Notes: generated by a model not told the origin, from the sequence alone. Shown: positions 34,450 through 46,740, numbered from the stretch's first letter. The stretch: DNA of 64,000 bases from Siphonodentalium dalli (GCA_032622095.1 CP136068.1:128411989-128475988), one strand, 5' to 3'. Numbers and translations are program-made.

Positions 34450-34880
34450 AAATCTAATAATATCCGATTTTTAATTTATCCTGGTATCGAAATAGGGACG
34501 GGTCGACAAATACATGAACTACCTTTCTACGGGCATTATATATCACAGAAAGACGAAGTGAAGCCTTAAAAAATACAACTTTGAACTCGGTGGCTTGTCC
34601 CAAACAAACAAGTGCCATGTGCATGAAAATGAAATGGAACAGCAAAGAGCGTTCCGAATAAGTCTATTCCTGATATGGTGGAAAGAAAAAGCGTCTGTTT
34701 TTCTTCTGTGCTAAAAATTGAAAACAGCAGGAAAATGGTTGTGACAATGGCAAGTATTGTTCAGAGCACATGAAGCCGGCATATCGATACTTCGTGTGTA
34801 TGTCAATCTATCTAGTACCTCCTTCCAAATTACGTAGACAAAATCTGGTAGCCGAAATAAGCCATGTCCGTTAAAATAAA
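34450..34880. repeat. Second copy of intron segment 32365-32775
   Basis: See 32365-32775. Contains GCAAAGAGCGTTCC and CTGATATGGTGG, motifs shared with MITE family M1. Confidence 0.75.
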
Positions 34881-35478
34881 AAAATGTTAGAGTTCATTAA
34901 AAACTAGAATGCACTCACTGGAGCTGCCTATACTTGGCCCATCACACATTTGGCATGTTTTGTTTTGTCTTGCCAACACGGCTGCTGGGCCCTCTTTTGA
35001 GAGATCAATAGAAAATCTAGATATAAAATTTCAGTTCATCCATCGCTGAAATATTTGTGTGTACGGACAGAATATCTCTGTTATCTCCAGTTGATCTATT
35101 ACACTAATGATGGTCTAAGTGATACCGTACGAGTTGTTTGACATATTTATAGAACGATATAGGGTGTGAAGACGATTGGTTGCCGATGATGCTAATATTA
35201 TATGCCAATTGGGTTGAATTACTAGTTTGACTAGAATTATTTGCTCTGTCTTCATCGGCAAAAACCATCAAAGTCAATTTCAAATGCCGATACAATTAAA
35301 TAAAAGCCACGCGATCATTGGGTAGTCTTTGATTAATAATATGTCAATGTGAACATGCCCTTAGCGACTGATCTACTTGCTTCGGCAACATATCAAAATA
35401 ATGTCTATTGCGTTGAGAATGAGAAAGCTTGTTTTCCCAGTTAATTAATAAGGCATTCTAATAATCAATTGTGTTTAC
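34881..35478. other. Unassigned spacer
   Basis: No gene or repeat copy recognised. Confidence 0.35.
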
Positions 35479-35711
35479 CTGTGTCTCAATAGAACCATGC
35501 ATTGGACTGTTTGGCCGAACGTGGATTATATGCACCTGCGTCTTTCGGAAATGTGTTGAACTTCGAGCAAGTTTCCAGAAATATGTTCGCACGTCACTGT
35601 CTCTGCGACAAAAGAAACCATTCCGGACGCATCTTTTATACTTGATCTCAACTTCGATCGTACGGAAATCACCTAGGTTTGCCGATTGTGGTATGGTATG
35701 ACACTCCCATC
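35479..35711 (-). CDS. Candidate exon, unknown extracellular-type domain
   Basis: 233 nt, acceptor AAATATACAG above 35711 and donor ACACAG/GTAAAC below 35479; phase 1 in, phase 0 out. Encodes 77 residues, beta-strand-like, with Trp-Glu-Cys near the start, a Cys-x6-Cys pair in the middle and Tyr-Phe-Trp. Two weak resemblances (Eph ligand-binding-like, discoidin-like) were considered and neither is convincing. A decayed inverted copy lies at 36205-36350, which suggests it was once a real exon. Confidence 0.45.
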
Positions 35712-36204
35712 CTGTATATTTACTTGCGCCAGTCTGCGCTGGACGCAAGTAATGCTTTCGGTCTGACCGCTTATCTGTTTATTTGTATGTCCTTTCGCGA
35801 ATATGTTACGTCATACCGGAAGTACAGAATGCACATGCGCTAATGTGAAATGGTTGCACCAATTGTAATTTAAATCCAAATATGTACTTAATATGGATTG
35901 TTAACTGTTTTATTTTGGTACTAAATCGTTCATAAATGAACAATATTGAAAGATTGCTTTCTGGAAATCAATAAAGACGACATGACATCAAGACGCACAT
36001 CAGGACGTCACAAGCTACATGGGCGCGCAAAACACCATGGACATGTTTTCGTCGATGTCCAGACAGCTGAGACTCGTATTACACGGGCAGGCTGAACCGA
36101 TCCATCTGCCTACAGCTTCGTGTTTTATTATAAAATATATAAATACCCTGCATGGAAAATAAAAGCGGGCAATAGTACTGCTCATTAGAAGCATATTTAA
36201 TGTA
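35712..36204. other. Unassigned spacer
   Basis: No feature recognised. Confidence 0.3.
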
Positions 36205-36350
36205 ACTTGAAACTCGGAAAATAAGTTGAGATCAAGTCTAAAAGATGCGACCGGAATCGTTTTTTTTTTCGCAGAGAAAGTGACGTGCGAACATATTTAT
36301 GCAAACTTTCTTCGAAGTTCAAAACATTTCTGAAAGACGCAGACAATATT
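36205..36350 (+). pseudogene. Inverted decayed copy of the 35479-35711 exon
   Basis: Plus-strand copy sharing AGTTGAGATCAAGT, AAAAGATGCG-CCGGAAT and GTGACGTGCGAACATATTT. A poly-T run near 36261-36269 and base changes break the frame. Confidence 0.75.
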
Positions 36351-36699
36351 ATTATATACCACAAAGGGGATACAAGCCGGGACTACATCGCGTTGACGTT
36401 CCAAAAGCGAGACGTACGTAGTTCATTGCGTCAACGATATCATGTTTTTCGTTAGACTTAAATCATAATAAAGGTAGTTATAGCATAAATGGTTGCCGCA
36501 TTCATGTATTAAACTTATCCGGCATAAGTGGTGTGTAATAAATACAGAACACAACATGCATTATTATCTATAATACATTATCGAACTCGTTGCTGACGGC
36601 GAATATTCAATTCCACTCAAGCTCCGCTTCCCTGAATTATATCCTTGCGCCGCCCGCAATTCATTCGATAAAATCCTCGGTTTAGATGCGCGCTGTGTT

Positions 36700-36960
36700 C
36701 CGTCTATGTAATCTTCATGATTCGAAAACTCCAATGGTGAGGTTTAAAGAAACCAAAGTGACCCTATTCGAGTCAGGGATTGGGGATACTCCAAATGTGA
36801 AAACAAAATTGGTTGTCGATTTTCATCCAAACTTATAGAGTGTCAGCTCCATGCTACAAGGAACCTAACAATGTGGATACAGATGACAAAGTGGCATCGT
36901 CGAGACCAAGATGAATTAATGGTGTAGATTAAGGTTTCAAGTGTGGTACCGTCATATATT
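36700..36960 (-). repeat. Isolated G-family monomers
   Basis: One to two diverged monomers of the family G array: ATTCGAGTCAGGGATTGG, GTCGATTTTCATCCAAACTT, CTACAAGGAACCTAA. No ends of a complete element are visible. Confidence 0.5.
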
Positions 36961-37023
36961 CAGATATTCAGGAATTTATACACACAGTAGGGTGTACATA
37001 TGACATTTACAAAATAAGTGTAA

Positions 37024-37238
37024 ATAGCTGATGTTCCCGACTTCGTCCGGGGTATTTAGGGATTTCTTTGTAAAAATCTATTGTTCGATCGGTCCAGAAA
37101 CATGCTTATTTGTTCCCGGGAAACAAGTAGGCCTACATAGCAAATTGGAGTCGAATCGGTCGAGCAGTTTTCGAGTCTATAACACATACATACATACACA
37201 GTTACACACAGACAGAAAGTTCCAAAATATATACTAGA
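37024..37238 (-). mobile_element. Helitron-like Z unit
   Basis: 215 bp with TTCCCGACTTCGTCCGGGGT head, TCGATCGGTCCAGAAACATG, a CATACATA/CACA microsatellite and a GTTCCAAAATATATACTAGA end directly abutting the next CTAG at 37239. Confidence 0.75.
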
Positions 37239-37430
37239 CTAGCTGATGTGCCCGACTTCGTGCTGACTCTTTCGGGATTTCTTTGCGATCGCCTCCGTCT
37301 GGGCAGGACATACAGCGTCTGGACAAACTATTGCTCGATCGGTCCAGAAACATGCCTATATGAGCGTAAATGAGCGATGTCAAGGTCAAGGACACGGTCG
37401 CACGTGAAATTTGACCCGGCCATATTGTCG

Positions 37431-39330
37431 ATTTTCATCCAAACTAACAAATAGTCACTATGACCTAAATGAATTAGGCCGCGTCATGAATAGTGACCTC
37501 CAAATCATAGCACAATGGTCTGAAAACTGGTTAGTAAACTTTAATCCTTCTAAAACAATTAGTATGTCCTATGCACTAACGGGGACTTCTGGGGAAGCCC
37601 CCGACTTAACCTTTAAACAGGATCCAATCTCATTTGTTGAAACACATAAACACCTCGGTCTGGAACTCCAAGCCAACTTAAAATGGAATAATCACCTAAA
37701 TGGTATAAAAAACAGAATAGCCTGAAGCTTAGCACAGCTCCGAAGATTTAAGTATCAGCTTGACCGAAGATCGCTTGAAAGCATTTATAAAACTTTTATC
37801 CTACCACTATTTGATTACTCCGATGTAGTCTGGGATTGTGCCCCCAAATACCTAACCGAGAAGCTCGACCGATTACATTGCGATGCCGCCCGAACAGTTA
37901 GTGGCCTCACACGATCAGTGTCCAATATAAACCTCCTAAATGAAGTTGGCTGGCCAACACTGAGCAAGAGAAGAGAGATCCATAAACTACAAGCAATGTA
38001 TAAAATAGTAAATGACGATGCCCCCGAATACCTACAAAATCTTCTAACACCTAGATCATCTGAAGTCTCTGTATATAACTTGAGAAAACCGGGAAAATTC
38101 TATTCTTACTTCTGTAACACCGAGCATTTAAAAAAATCATTCTTCCCCGCTACTTTAAAATCGTGGAATGACATACCCACAGAAATAACAGATGCCGAAT
38201 CTATCGCAGACTTCAAATTTTATCTCGAATTAATAGATCCTACAGTAAAACCACCATCATACTTCTATACAGGTCGTAGAACGCTTAATGTCGCCCATGC
38301 CAAATTGCGTAACAAATGCAGCAGCCTACGTTCCGATATGTTCCAAAATTATATCTCTGACAGGCCGTAATGCCATTGTGGAAATCCATGCGAAGATACT
38401 TACCACTACCTCTGTGCGTGTCCCCTATTTCACACCGAATGAATGGAAATGTGTCAAAAATTATACCAAGAAGGACTGAAAATTACACATATCAATGATT
38501 TACTTCTCGGAATTCCCTATATCTCAAATAGAAGAAACAAAATTCTCTTCAAAATAGTCCATCGATATATAACAGCGACTAAACGATTCGAAGTCGGATA
38601 ATCAAACGCATTTCAGAATAGCCACAAAAAGCAAATTAGTCACAAATCGGTTTTGGCACCTCCCACCCCAAACCCCGAACCCACTCATTTGTAAATGTAA
38701 ATATGTTTAAAGACACGGTTGGCCTTGGCGGTGGGTATCCTGTGAAATTATCTCCACTCGTCAAAAACCGCCACAAACAGAAAGAACATCAAAATGTAGA
38801 TAGACTTTGTCCGTGTACAAATAAGCAAAATCGCATAAACAGTATGTTATGGTCATATGTTTGACCATTGTTATGTAAACAAAAGCATAAAAAGTTACTT
38901 TTCTGGTGTTTGTTTATATTATGGTGGTAAACATAAAGAGCGTTCATTGTTGGTGAATACCTGATATGGAACTAATAAAGAGCGTTTATGCCATTTGTGT
39001 GTGATTAGCCAGTAGCATTGTGCTGTCTTCTGTAACACAACCAGGCTCTTGCTTATGATAACATGCTGTTTACGCGATGGTCATGGTATATATGAACGGA
39101 ACTTTATGCGTTTTAATGTTTTTCTGTTTACGGTGTTTGGAACAAATATGAATATTTTCGACAATTAAGGCCGCACGTGCCTTTAACCTATATATGATTT
39201 TGAATATCTCCTTCAACATTTTGTATGAATAATATTATTATAAACAGGGAGAGGGGCAAAGTAAGTTTTGTAACTTGTCCCCAATCCCTTTTGTATTATT
39301 CGATATACAAATAAAATATGTTTAAAGTGT
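37431..39330 (+). mobile_element. 5'-truncated LINE (CR1-like), carrying MITE M1b in its 3' UTR
   Basis: Codes on the plus strand from about 37437 to 38600 for the C-terminal part of a reverse-transcriptase protein. It has a thumb region (Gln-Trp-Ser-Glu-Asn-Trp-Leu, Asn-Phe-Asn-Pro-Ser-Lys), a Leu-Gly-Leu-Glu block, and a terminal zinc motif Cys-x-Cys-x3-Cys with His and Cys spaced as in CR1/L2 elements. TGA at 37723 and TAA at 38368 interrupt it, so it is inactive. The catalytic F/YxDD box is lost by truncation. The 3' UTR ends GATATACAAATAAAATATG near 39319. Confidence 0.8.
38707..39186 (+). mobile_element. TTAA-flanked MITE, family M1 copy b
   Basis: 480 bp with ends TTAAAGACACGGTTGGCCTT and AAGGCCGCACGTGCCTTTAA, which are inverted copies with about 14 of 20 positions matching. 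Two AAAGAGCGTT motifs at 38935 and 38980. Inserted in the LINE 3' UTR. Confidence 0.9.
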
Positions 39331-39728
39331 TCCCGGGATCAAAGTAGGCCTATACATACCAAATTTGAGTCGCATCCAGAAATATGCCTAATGAGCGTCT
39401 ATAAGCGAGGTCAAAGTCAAGGCCAAGGACACGGTCGAACGTGAAATAGGACCCGCCCATATTGTTGTCAGGGATTTGTGTGTGTTTGCTGTGTAAGTGT
39501 GGACGTCATTGTATGGTTGTGTTGCTTGTACGTCATTGTATATACAGTAAAATAGATTCCGTAACATCAACGAGTTTACTACATTTTCGTGACAATTGTT
39601 CCCGGGATCAAAATAAGCCTACATACCAAATTTGAGTCGGATAGGTCGAGCAGTTTTCGTAGTCTACAACACATATATACAGTCAGAGAGACAGACAGAG
39701 AGACAGAAGTTCCAAAATATATAGGAGA

Positions 39729-41139
39729 TGACACACAATGACACAGGCAATACGCTTCAAGACGAGAGGTTGAGTAACGTCTCTCCAGTCTCCATGGCGT
39801 TAATCATAATATATTCTTAATTACGGTGTTGTCTACACTGTCTTGTTTATATTGACCCCCCCTCGCAAGTACCAACTTGTCTCTTCATTGTTTGTTTGTT
39901 TGTTGTCGGTCGATGTTCATTTAAGAAATGAATGTAATGGGCGTGTGTGTTACTTGGGGAACGGCGGTGTTGTCGTTGTGGTACATTGTGTAAACCACGA
40001 AGCGATTCTTATTAAATGTGCCACCAGGTACCACAGCGCCGTATCCCCCCCAATAACACACGCACTCCCACTACATTCATTTCTCATTTCGATTATTTAT
40101 TCCCTTAAAAAAGCTGAGTGTATTCTTATTTATTTCACAAAATTTGCTGAGAATTTGAGACTAGCCCACGCAGCACATTAAGTCAGCCCCATGTAAGATT
40201 TCCAAGCACTTAGCAACGGTAACGTGATCGATATAAAAAAAACTGGCGCCAAAACCGTGTCCCAATTAAATAATATAGAACAAAATTGACAACTTCATAA
40301 GTATCCCTGGTAAACGGTCCCTGTAAATCAAGGATGGACGATTAAGCGTATTAATAGGAAATCGTCAATCAACTGTCAGCTCTCGTCGCGGTCGGACATT
40401 TGTCGGTTTTCTGTACCTGTTTGTTTGGTTTCTTAAGAAAATACTTTTCATACACAAAACGTCTGATACTATCTTGTTACTTCATCGTATGACGGCTAAG
40501 AAAACTAATCCGACGTGTATTATCCCTGATACCGGTATATTTGAGCATTTTTCGGATACATGTTTCCTCCAGACTAACAGCTGTATCCATAAAACTGACA
40601 AAGTCATGGGAATTTTTCAAAACTTTTTCACTTAAAAATAATCAAAATTTTAGCTAATTTACCCCAACAAAATCAAATATTTAAACAAAATAGACTCAAC
40701 GATAACATAAACCCCGTCAGATACATGCTAATTCCATGATATATGATTAAAATTTTGATGCACCACTGAGAGCTTTATATAAAAAAAAATGAACATTTTA
40801 GAGGAAATCTTCTGGAAAACATTTTTGAAAAAGCACTGCAATTTATGCATTTTTTTTGGGGCATTTTCGTAAATTGTTTACAAAAATTGTTGGATAATAT
40901 AACTGTTTGCACATCATAAATGTTAAGCAACCCAGATATAATAAATATCTGATATTCAAGTATATTGTATTCAACATTTGTCTTATTTTATTGGTTTTCT
41001 AGATTATACTGAAATTTTCAGGTCAAAAACACCAAAAAGGTAAACAAAATATATTTTCCACCTGCTCCGCCCTGGATACCTCAGTGTTTTGGAACCCCCA
41101 TGGGGCAAGGATAATTGGAGATAGCATCAAAATGTCTAC
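39729..41139. other. Unassigned spacer
   Basis: No gene recognised. A 112-codon ORF at 39843-40181 starts in a C-run and lacks domain signatures. 40600-41050 is very AT-rich. Confidence 0.35.
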
Positions 41140-41656
41140 CCTTTCGTGTGACACTACCCTCATCTGGGGGCCGGTCTATAACGTTTTACTGTTTTGTTCA
41201 ATGTGTTGATTTCTTCGTCACGTTCTAATCGTATTTTATCTGTTGCAGCTTTCTGTTCTTATAATAAATTAATCTGCTTGTTATCTAACTGTGATTTTTA
41301 AGGTAGTTTTTTTCCCTCAGAATATTTCACTTTGTTTTCAGTTCGTCTCGTGCATACTTCCACTTTATTTCCAGTCATTCCTCTTATTAAATCTAAATTG
41401 TCTTCACATCTTGTTAAACCGAGCGTCGACTATTTTGTTTATGATAGCTGCAATATTGTAAAATCTGTCCGGATATAATATCTATTTTCTTATCAGGTCG
41501 TTCAAGTTTTTCCGTTTCGTCCTTGTGTTGACTGTGCTGCTTTCCAGACCTTTTCATCTGTAATTGAACGCATTCATATCGGTCGATATAGTTTATTTTT
41601 TTGTTGAAACGTTTCAAATTCTTTCTAATTTGTTTGAACACAGTATCATAATTCAT
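41140..41656 (-). pseudogene. Lys/Glu-rich coiled-coil relic
   Basis: On the minus strand an 80-codon frame (41414-41656) is followed, after a stop, by further Lys/Glu/Arg-rich codons to about 41150 with several stops. Hydrophilic heptad-like composition suggests a coiled coil such as a retroelement ORF1 or a structural protein. The family is unknown, and low complexity makes chance possible. Confidence 0.25.
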
Positions 41657-42134
41657 GTTATCTTGTTCTCAAATTGTGTCCATTTCCCGCTGAATGTTAA
41701 TCGTAAGTACACTGAGAAAAAAATATTTTTTTCCTACAGCACAAATCTTTGAAGGACGGTATGTAATTATATATACATCAAATTGTTGTAATTTTACATC
41801 AAGCATGCAATCAAATCTGGTAGCATTCCCGCATTGGAACAACGTTGACCAATCAAATGAATGCGCCAGGCTGGCGCGCGACAGGACGATGAAGGAGCCT
41901 CATTTTGGGTCTTCCTCTTCAAGTTCCGACATTTTAATTTAGTAAGCGTGAGAAGGAATTCGGATTCAAGGATTTGATATGTAAGTATAACATTTTATAC
42001 GGTATATGCATGTACATACATGTTTATAGAAGCAATCTAATTTGCCACTAGCATTGACCATTGTGCATTTCAGACTAGGTGAGAATATATTGAACTAATT
42101 GATTCATGACTCATGTTCTGATCGCTACGACGGT
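41657..42134. other. Unassigned spacer
   Basis: No feature recognised. An 82-codon ORF at 41694-41942 has no signature. Confidence 0.3.
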
Positions 42135-42239
42135 ACACGTGACACGTAGTTCAAAATGAACGTAATCTAATTTCTATTCTAAAGTAGATTATTACTTGAT
42201 TACGTTAGATTACATTCGTTTTGAACTACGTGGCACGTG
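42135..42239. repeat. Foldback element, about 105 bp
   Basis: Inverted arms of about 34 bp: ACGTGACACGTAGTTCAAAA mirrors TTTTGAACTACGTGGCACGT, and CGTAATCTAA mirrors TTAGATTACA with a mismatch. The loop is about 35 bp and itself has AATCTA/TAGATT pairing. Confidence 0.8.
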
Positions 42240-42578
42240 GTGGAGCAAACACACACAACTTGGTATTATAATGTATACAACTTAATATTAAATAATTTGA
42301 TATAGCCTACATATTGCATGTACATATGATATGATATATAAATTTGAAGAAAAAATATATATATATTTGTATTGAAATAATTGTTAAGGCTTAAAAGTTA
42401 ACTTAATATAACATAATAAACAACTTTTAGCTGTATCCAAATCATTAAATGTGCCTACCTGCTAAAACAAGCTTGTTAAAATGTCAAAATTGATACTTTT
42501 GACACTAGCACCGTATCCCAATTATAAGACTTTGAAATTTCATATTTCCTTAGATCCATGGGAACGTACTAGCATGGC

Positions 42579-43058
42579 TTAAAGGCACGTGCGGCCTTAA
42601 TTGTCGAAAATATTCATATTTGTTCCAAACACCGTAAACAGAAAAACATTAAAACGCATAAAGTTCCGTTCATATATACCATGACCATCGCGTAAACAGC
42701 ATGTTATCATAAGCAAGAGCCTGATTGTGTTACAGAAGACAGCACAATGCTACTGGCTAATCACACACAAATGGCATAAACGCTCTTTATTAGTTCCATA
42801 TCAGGTATTCACCAACAATGAACGCTCTTTATGTTTACCACCATAATATAAACAAACACCAGAAAAGTAACTTTTTATGCTTTTGTTTACATAACAATGG
42901 TCAAACATATGACCATAACATACTGTTTATGCGATTTTGCTTATTTGTACACGGACAAAGTCTATCTACATTTTGATGTTCTTTCTGTGTGTGGCGGTTT
43001 TTGACGAGTGGAGATAATTTCACAGGATACCCACCGCCAAGGCCAACCGTGTCTTTAA
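42579..43058 (-). mobile_element. TTAA-flanked MITE, family M1 copy c
   Basis: 480 bp, almost identical to copy b but inverted. TTAA on both sides. Forms a long inverted repeat with 38707-39186. Confidence 0.9.
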
Positions 43059-43512
43059 ACTCCATGTACGTTCCATTGCTGCTTCTCTATGTTATGGTAG
43101 ACTATATTTTTTATAAAAGTAACACTTATGACAAACGCACATTTATTTATCAACTAAGTACTAATATAAGTGTGAAACCATGCACTCACCTACATGTCAT
43201 TTATCCTTAAAATTAGCGACCGTAACGTAATGACTTCGCGGCCAGTTTCCTATTCTGCCCCATAGTAAATTTTACCTTTCATTTATATTTTATATTTCGA
43301 TAAATACTCAATGCTTATAACAATAATTTAGTGTTTTATAAAATTTGCATTGGAACTGTTTCAACTGCCAAAAAAAATATCGGAATTAAATATCCGTAAT
43401 TTTACGGCACAGTGTGCTGGTAACTTTGCTGCCATCACATTTGCTATACAAATATGGAACTTCCTTCAAAATGATAAACTTGAATTTTTTAACAGTGTAG
43501 TTGCGCTGGTTC
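43059..43512. other. Unassigned spacer
   Basis: AT-rich; no feature recognised before the segmental duplication begins at 43513. Confidence 0.3.
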
Positions 43513-43532
43513 AGCAGTAAAGATTGCGCGTC

Positions 43533-43695
43533 AGTGCATTCTCTTATATATGCGAGTCTCTCACGTGGAACCTCGCATATAAAAAGATAATGCACTGGCA
43601 TACAAGGTAAATATAAATAGTGTTAGGCCAATGTATTATATTATGTGTGCGATGCTCCCTATGGGAGACTCGCATATATAAAATAATGCATTGGC
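43533..43695. repeat. Two P-type hairpins in tandem
   Basis: 43533-43598 (CAGTGCATTCTCTTATATAT arm) and 43627-43695 (GCCAATGTATTATATTATGT arm) are separate, diverged hairpins of the P family, without the TGTGACCC outer arms. Confidence 0.8.
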
Positions 43696-43826
43696 ACGTG
43701 TTTTTGCAAACATTCAAGAAGCTCCAGTCATGGAATGGCTAATTGCTCTCAGTTCAAGTCAGGCCGGTAACTTTTCCAGAATTGACACACAAGTATTGGG
43801 ATTAAATACCTGTCATGTTAACCATA

Positions 43827-45565
43827 TGTGACCCGCCATATCAAATCCAGTCGTAAGTCGGGATTTTTTTACCCTGTGCCAATGCATTCTCTTATATATG
43901 CGAGTCGACCATATGTCGCCTCGCATATATAAGAGAATGCATTGGCCTAATAATTTTTTACAATTGTAATAATTTGTTTTGGTATTCTTTAACAATTTTA
44001 TAATTTCACCCATACAGAGCCCCAGACAAACATGAGCAGACGACACTCTTCTATATGCTTCTATATATGTGTGGGGCTACCTGCAGGGTAAGGGTGGATA
44101 CACACATGCATGTAATCTCTGTACATATCGTGTATTTGGCGTTTTACATGGATCATACACACCGTGTAATATGTGTCCGCTGACAACCCAATCATTGCGA
44201 CTGTGTTTGACCACAGTGAGTTAAACTCTGAACCGCTGAAGGGCCGTTGACTGGGACAAAGTCGTCAGGCCGCTTAAAATAATTATTCGCGCGATAACTC
44301 AAATGGTCGACGTTCTGTTTAAATCATTGCCAGTCTTCTATTGGTGTTAATACCAGTGATGGCCTCTTCCCCAACGCAGGGGGCTATGACCCCCCAACAT
44401 GCACGGGGAGCTATATTATCCCAGAAGCTACCGAATTCACCATTGCATATTTCCTCGACGGGGGTGTGCATGCAGCACCCTGAGTCCTGACACCCTGCTT
44501 TATAAATATCGTAGTCATGTCTGTCGTGTCTGTTTTCTACGAGTGATTAATCTAATATGCAGTAATTTATGCTATTCATATAATTATGAACATATTATAC
44601 AGCTTTAAATTTGAATGCATGGTGTTGCTGTTTGTCTTCATTCGGCGAAAGGGTTGCCTAGCTACGAGTTCCCAACTACGTCACCTTTCCTCTCTTGTGT
44701 TATACAGTTATACATGTATACGCAAAATTTACAACTATGGAATATTTAAGTAAAACATTATATTAAAGATATATATATGTGTGTGTGTGTGTTATAATTC
44801 AAGCTTGTGACAGTTAGGAGCTTGTTCAACCTTTGACTTGAGAAACATATATATAAATGGGGGGTGTCACTCTTTTTAATTTCAACGCTGTACCTGCATT
44901 ATTTATTGGCGCTATAATGAATATTAGCAATCCCAATTGAATTAATGTTATCACATGAGCTCGCTCTCAAATTATCAGAGAAATCTCAACAAGCCGGTAT
45001 CATCCTATAAAAGAATTCTGCATATTTTATTTTTGTTTTGGATGACCCTGTTTCCAAGAAATGACAGAAACAAATCAAGTATAAAATCGACCGGCTATAA
45101 TCCACTTTTCGAAATGAATTATAACTCGTGAAAAACAGCAACATATATCAGACAAGAATTACTCATTTCGGCATCCATGAAAGAAGACATGTTTATGACT
45201 GGCCTGAAATTACTTGATGGCAGTTTGTTTGATAATGGCTTATAACTACTCACTGGTGAAATTGACCTCTCGCGCGCAGGTGATTAATTTTGTCAATTAT
45301 TGGTGTGGCCATGTAAAATACATGTATTTTACATACAGACATTACATGCATGTGTGTATCCACCCTTAATGGATGTTTTTTATTTTATGTCCTAAAAATT
45401 GTAAGAAACATTTATTTAAAAAAAATGATAAAACAAAGTGTTAGGCCAATGCATTCTCTTATATATGCGAAGCGACCTATGGTCGACTCGCATATATAAG
45501 AGAATGCATTGGCACAGGGTAAAAAAAATCCCGACTTACGACTGGATATGATATGGCGGGTCACA
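43827..45565. mobile_element. Double-hairpin MITE (family P), copy E2, interrupted
   Basis: Outer TGTGACCCGCCATATCAAAT arms and hairpins at 43878-43946 and 45445-45513. Interrupted at GCAGGGTAA/TGGAT by the 44092-45365 insertion; copy E3 (50934-51392) is the uninterrupted paralogue. Confidence 0.9.
44092..45365. mobile_element. PIF/Harbinger-like element nested in E2
   Basis: 1274 bp. Inverted ends GGGTGGATACACACATGCAT plus GTAATSTCTGTA, flanked by TAA on the left and TTAA on the right; the empty site in E3 and E1 reads GGTAATGG. No transposase is recognised inside. End consensus GGGTGSATWYACAC is shared with the 6344-8441 element. Confidence 0.85.
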
Positions 45566-46564
45566 TATTTAAATTGATGTGAAACACTCCAGTAGGGTGG
45601 TCAAATAGAAATGGAGAATAATCTTGCTCAAAGTAGTTATTGTTACAAATAATATATCCAAATTGACAATACACACCGTCATTCGTATAATATTTAAAAT
45701 TATATAATTGAATGCAGTGACTCTCGAAGGTGATATCGTTTTCTTTAGTTTATCGCAGATAGTTGCGTCCCGAATCGAGAAGTAAATATTTACAATTGAG
45801 AGTAATTCAGACAATGTTTTCTATTGGAGTTGTACGGTCGATTTGCTTGAGATTTTCAGCGAAGTTACTAAAATACTACATTCCTCCAGTTGGCTCAGCG
45901 CCTGCATAACTTGTCAGATTCACGCACCCAAACAAGTCGCTGATATGTCTTTAATGCAGTATACCGATAGCGCCGTATATCAAACGATTATTGTATGTCA
46001 TTTTTTAATGAATCGCCGGGGACGTAACTCTGTTTTATATCCCATTAAGGAACTTTGAATGACTATACAACTATTGAAAATAATACAAACACAATGACAT
46101 TCTGTCGCGCGAGGAGAGTCAACTGAATGATCTATTATGGCAACGGACTGGGGTATAGCTCTGTATTGATCTAGTTTGAGTATACGTGTTATTATAGTGT
46201 ATTCACGCTAACGATTAAATATAATAGTATCTTACGTACTATTCAAAATGTTAATTTTAGATACACATTATAAATAGTTAAATCGCTGTTATTTGGAATA
46301 GTCAATCGAACGTGTGCGGATTTAACCTGTGAAGGTAAGCATGGTCGGATATTGATAACTTGAAAACAGACGATATTAGACCACCCGATTCGCATAGCAT
46401 TATCAGATATAAATACGTATAATAACTCTCATTGTTTACCATCTATTTATAGATAATTTCTACCGTATACGCACATCGACCTCACCACTGTGTTATATGC
46501 ATCTTAATAATGGTCATGCCATACGGACACAGTATCGGACTGGTGATAACCCAATAATGTCATA

Positions 46565-46740
46565 TACAGTAATGCCCAAAGTAATTGACCACTTAACCAC
46601 AGCAGAATTATGGGTAATTTTTGAGGATTTAGTGAGAGCTTTCCGATGAATGGCAACAAGCCATATTTCCGACTAAATCCTGAAAAATTACCCATAATTA
46701 TGCTGTGGTTAAGTGGTCAATTACTTTGGGCATTACTGTA
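46565..46740. mobile_element. Tc1/mariner-type foldback MITE, copy 1
   Basis: 176 bp, TACAGTAATGCCCAAAGTAA ends in inverted orientation, arms of about 80 bp, TA at both borders. CAGT ends and a TA target fit Tc1/mariner. Confidence 0.85.

Larger units (their letters stand above)
37239..39728 (-). mobile_element. Helitron-like Z unit, interrupted by a LINE
   Basis: Head at 37239-37430, then LINE sequence to about 39330, then the unit resumes at GTTCCCGGGATCAAAGTAGG and ends GTTCCAAAATATATAGGAGA at 39728. The join is confirmed by unit 10 at 20935-20955. An additional segment at about 39468-39598 repeats the ATTGTTCCCGGG junction. Confidence 0.75.

Noticed and set aside
39843-40181. 112-codon ORF as a gene
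   Set aside because: No domain, composition like random AT-rich DNA, starts in repeats of C and T.
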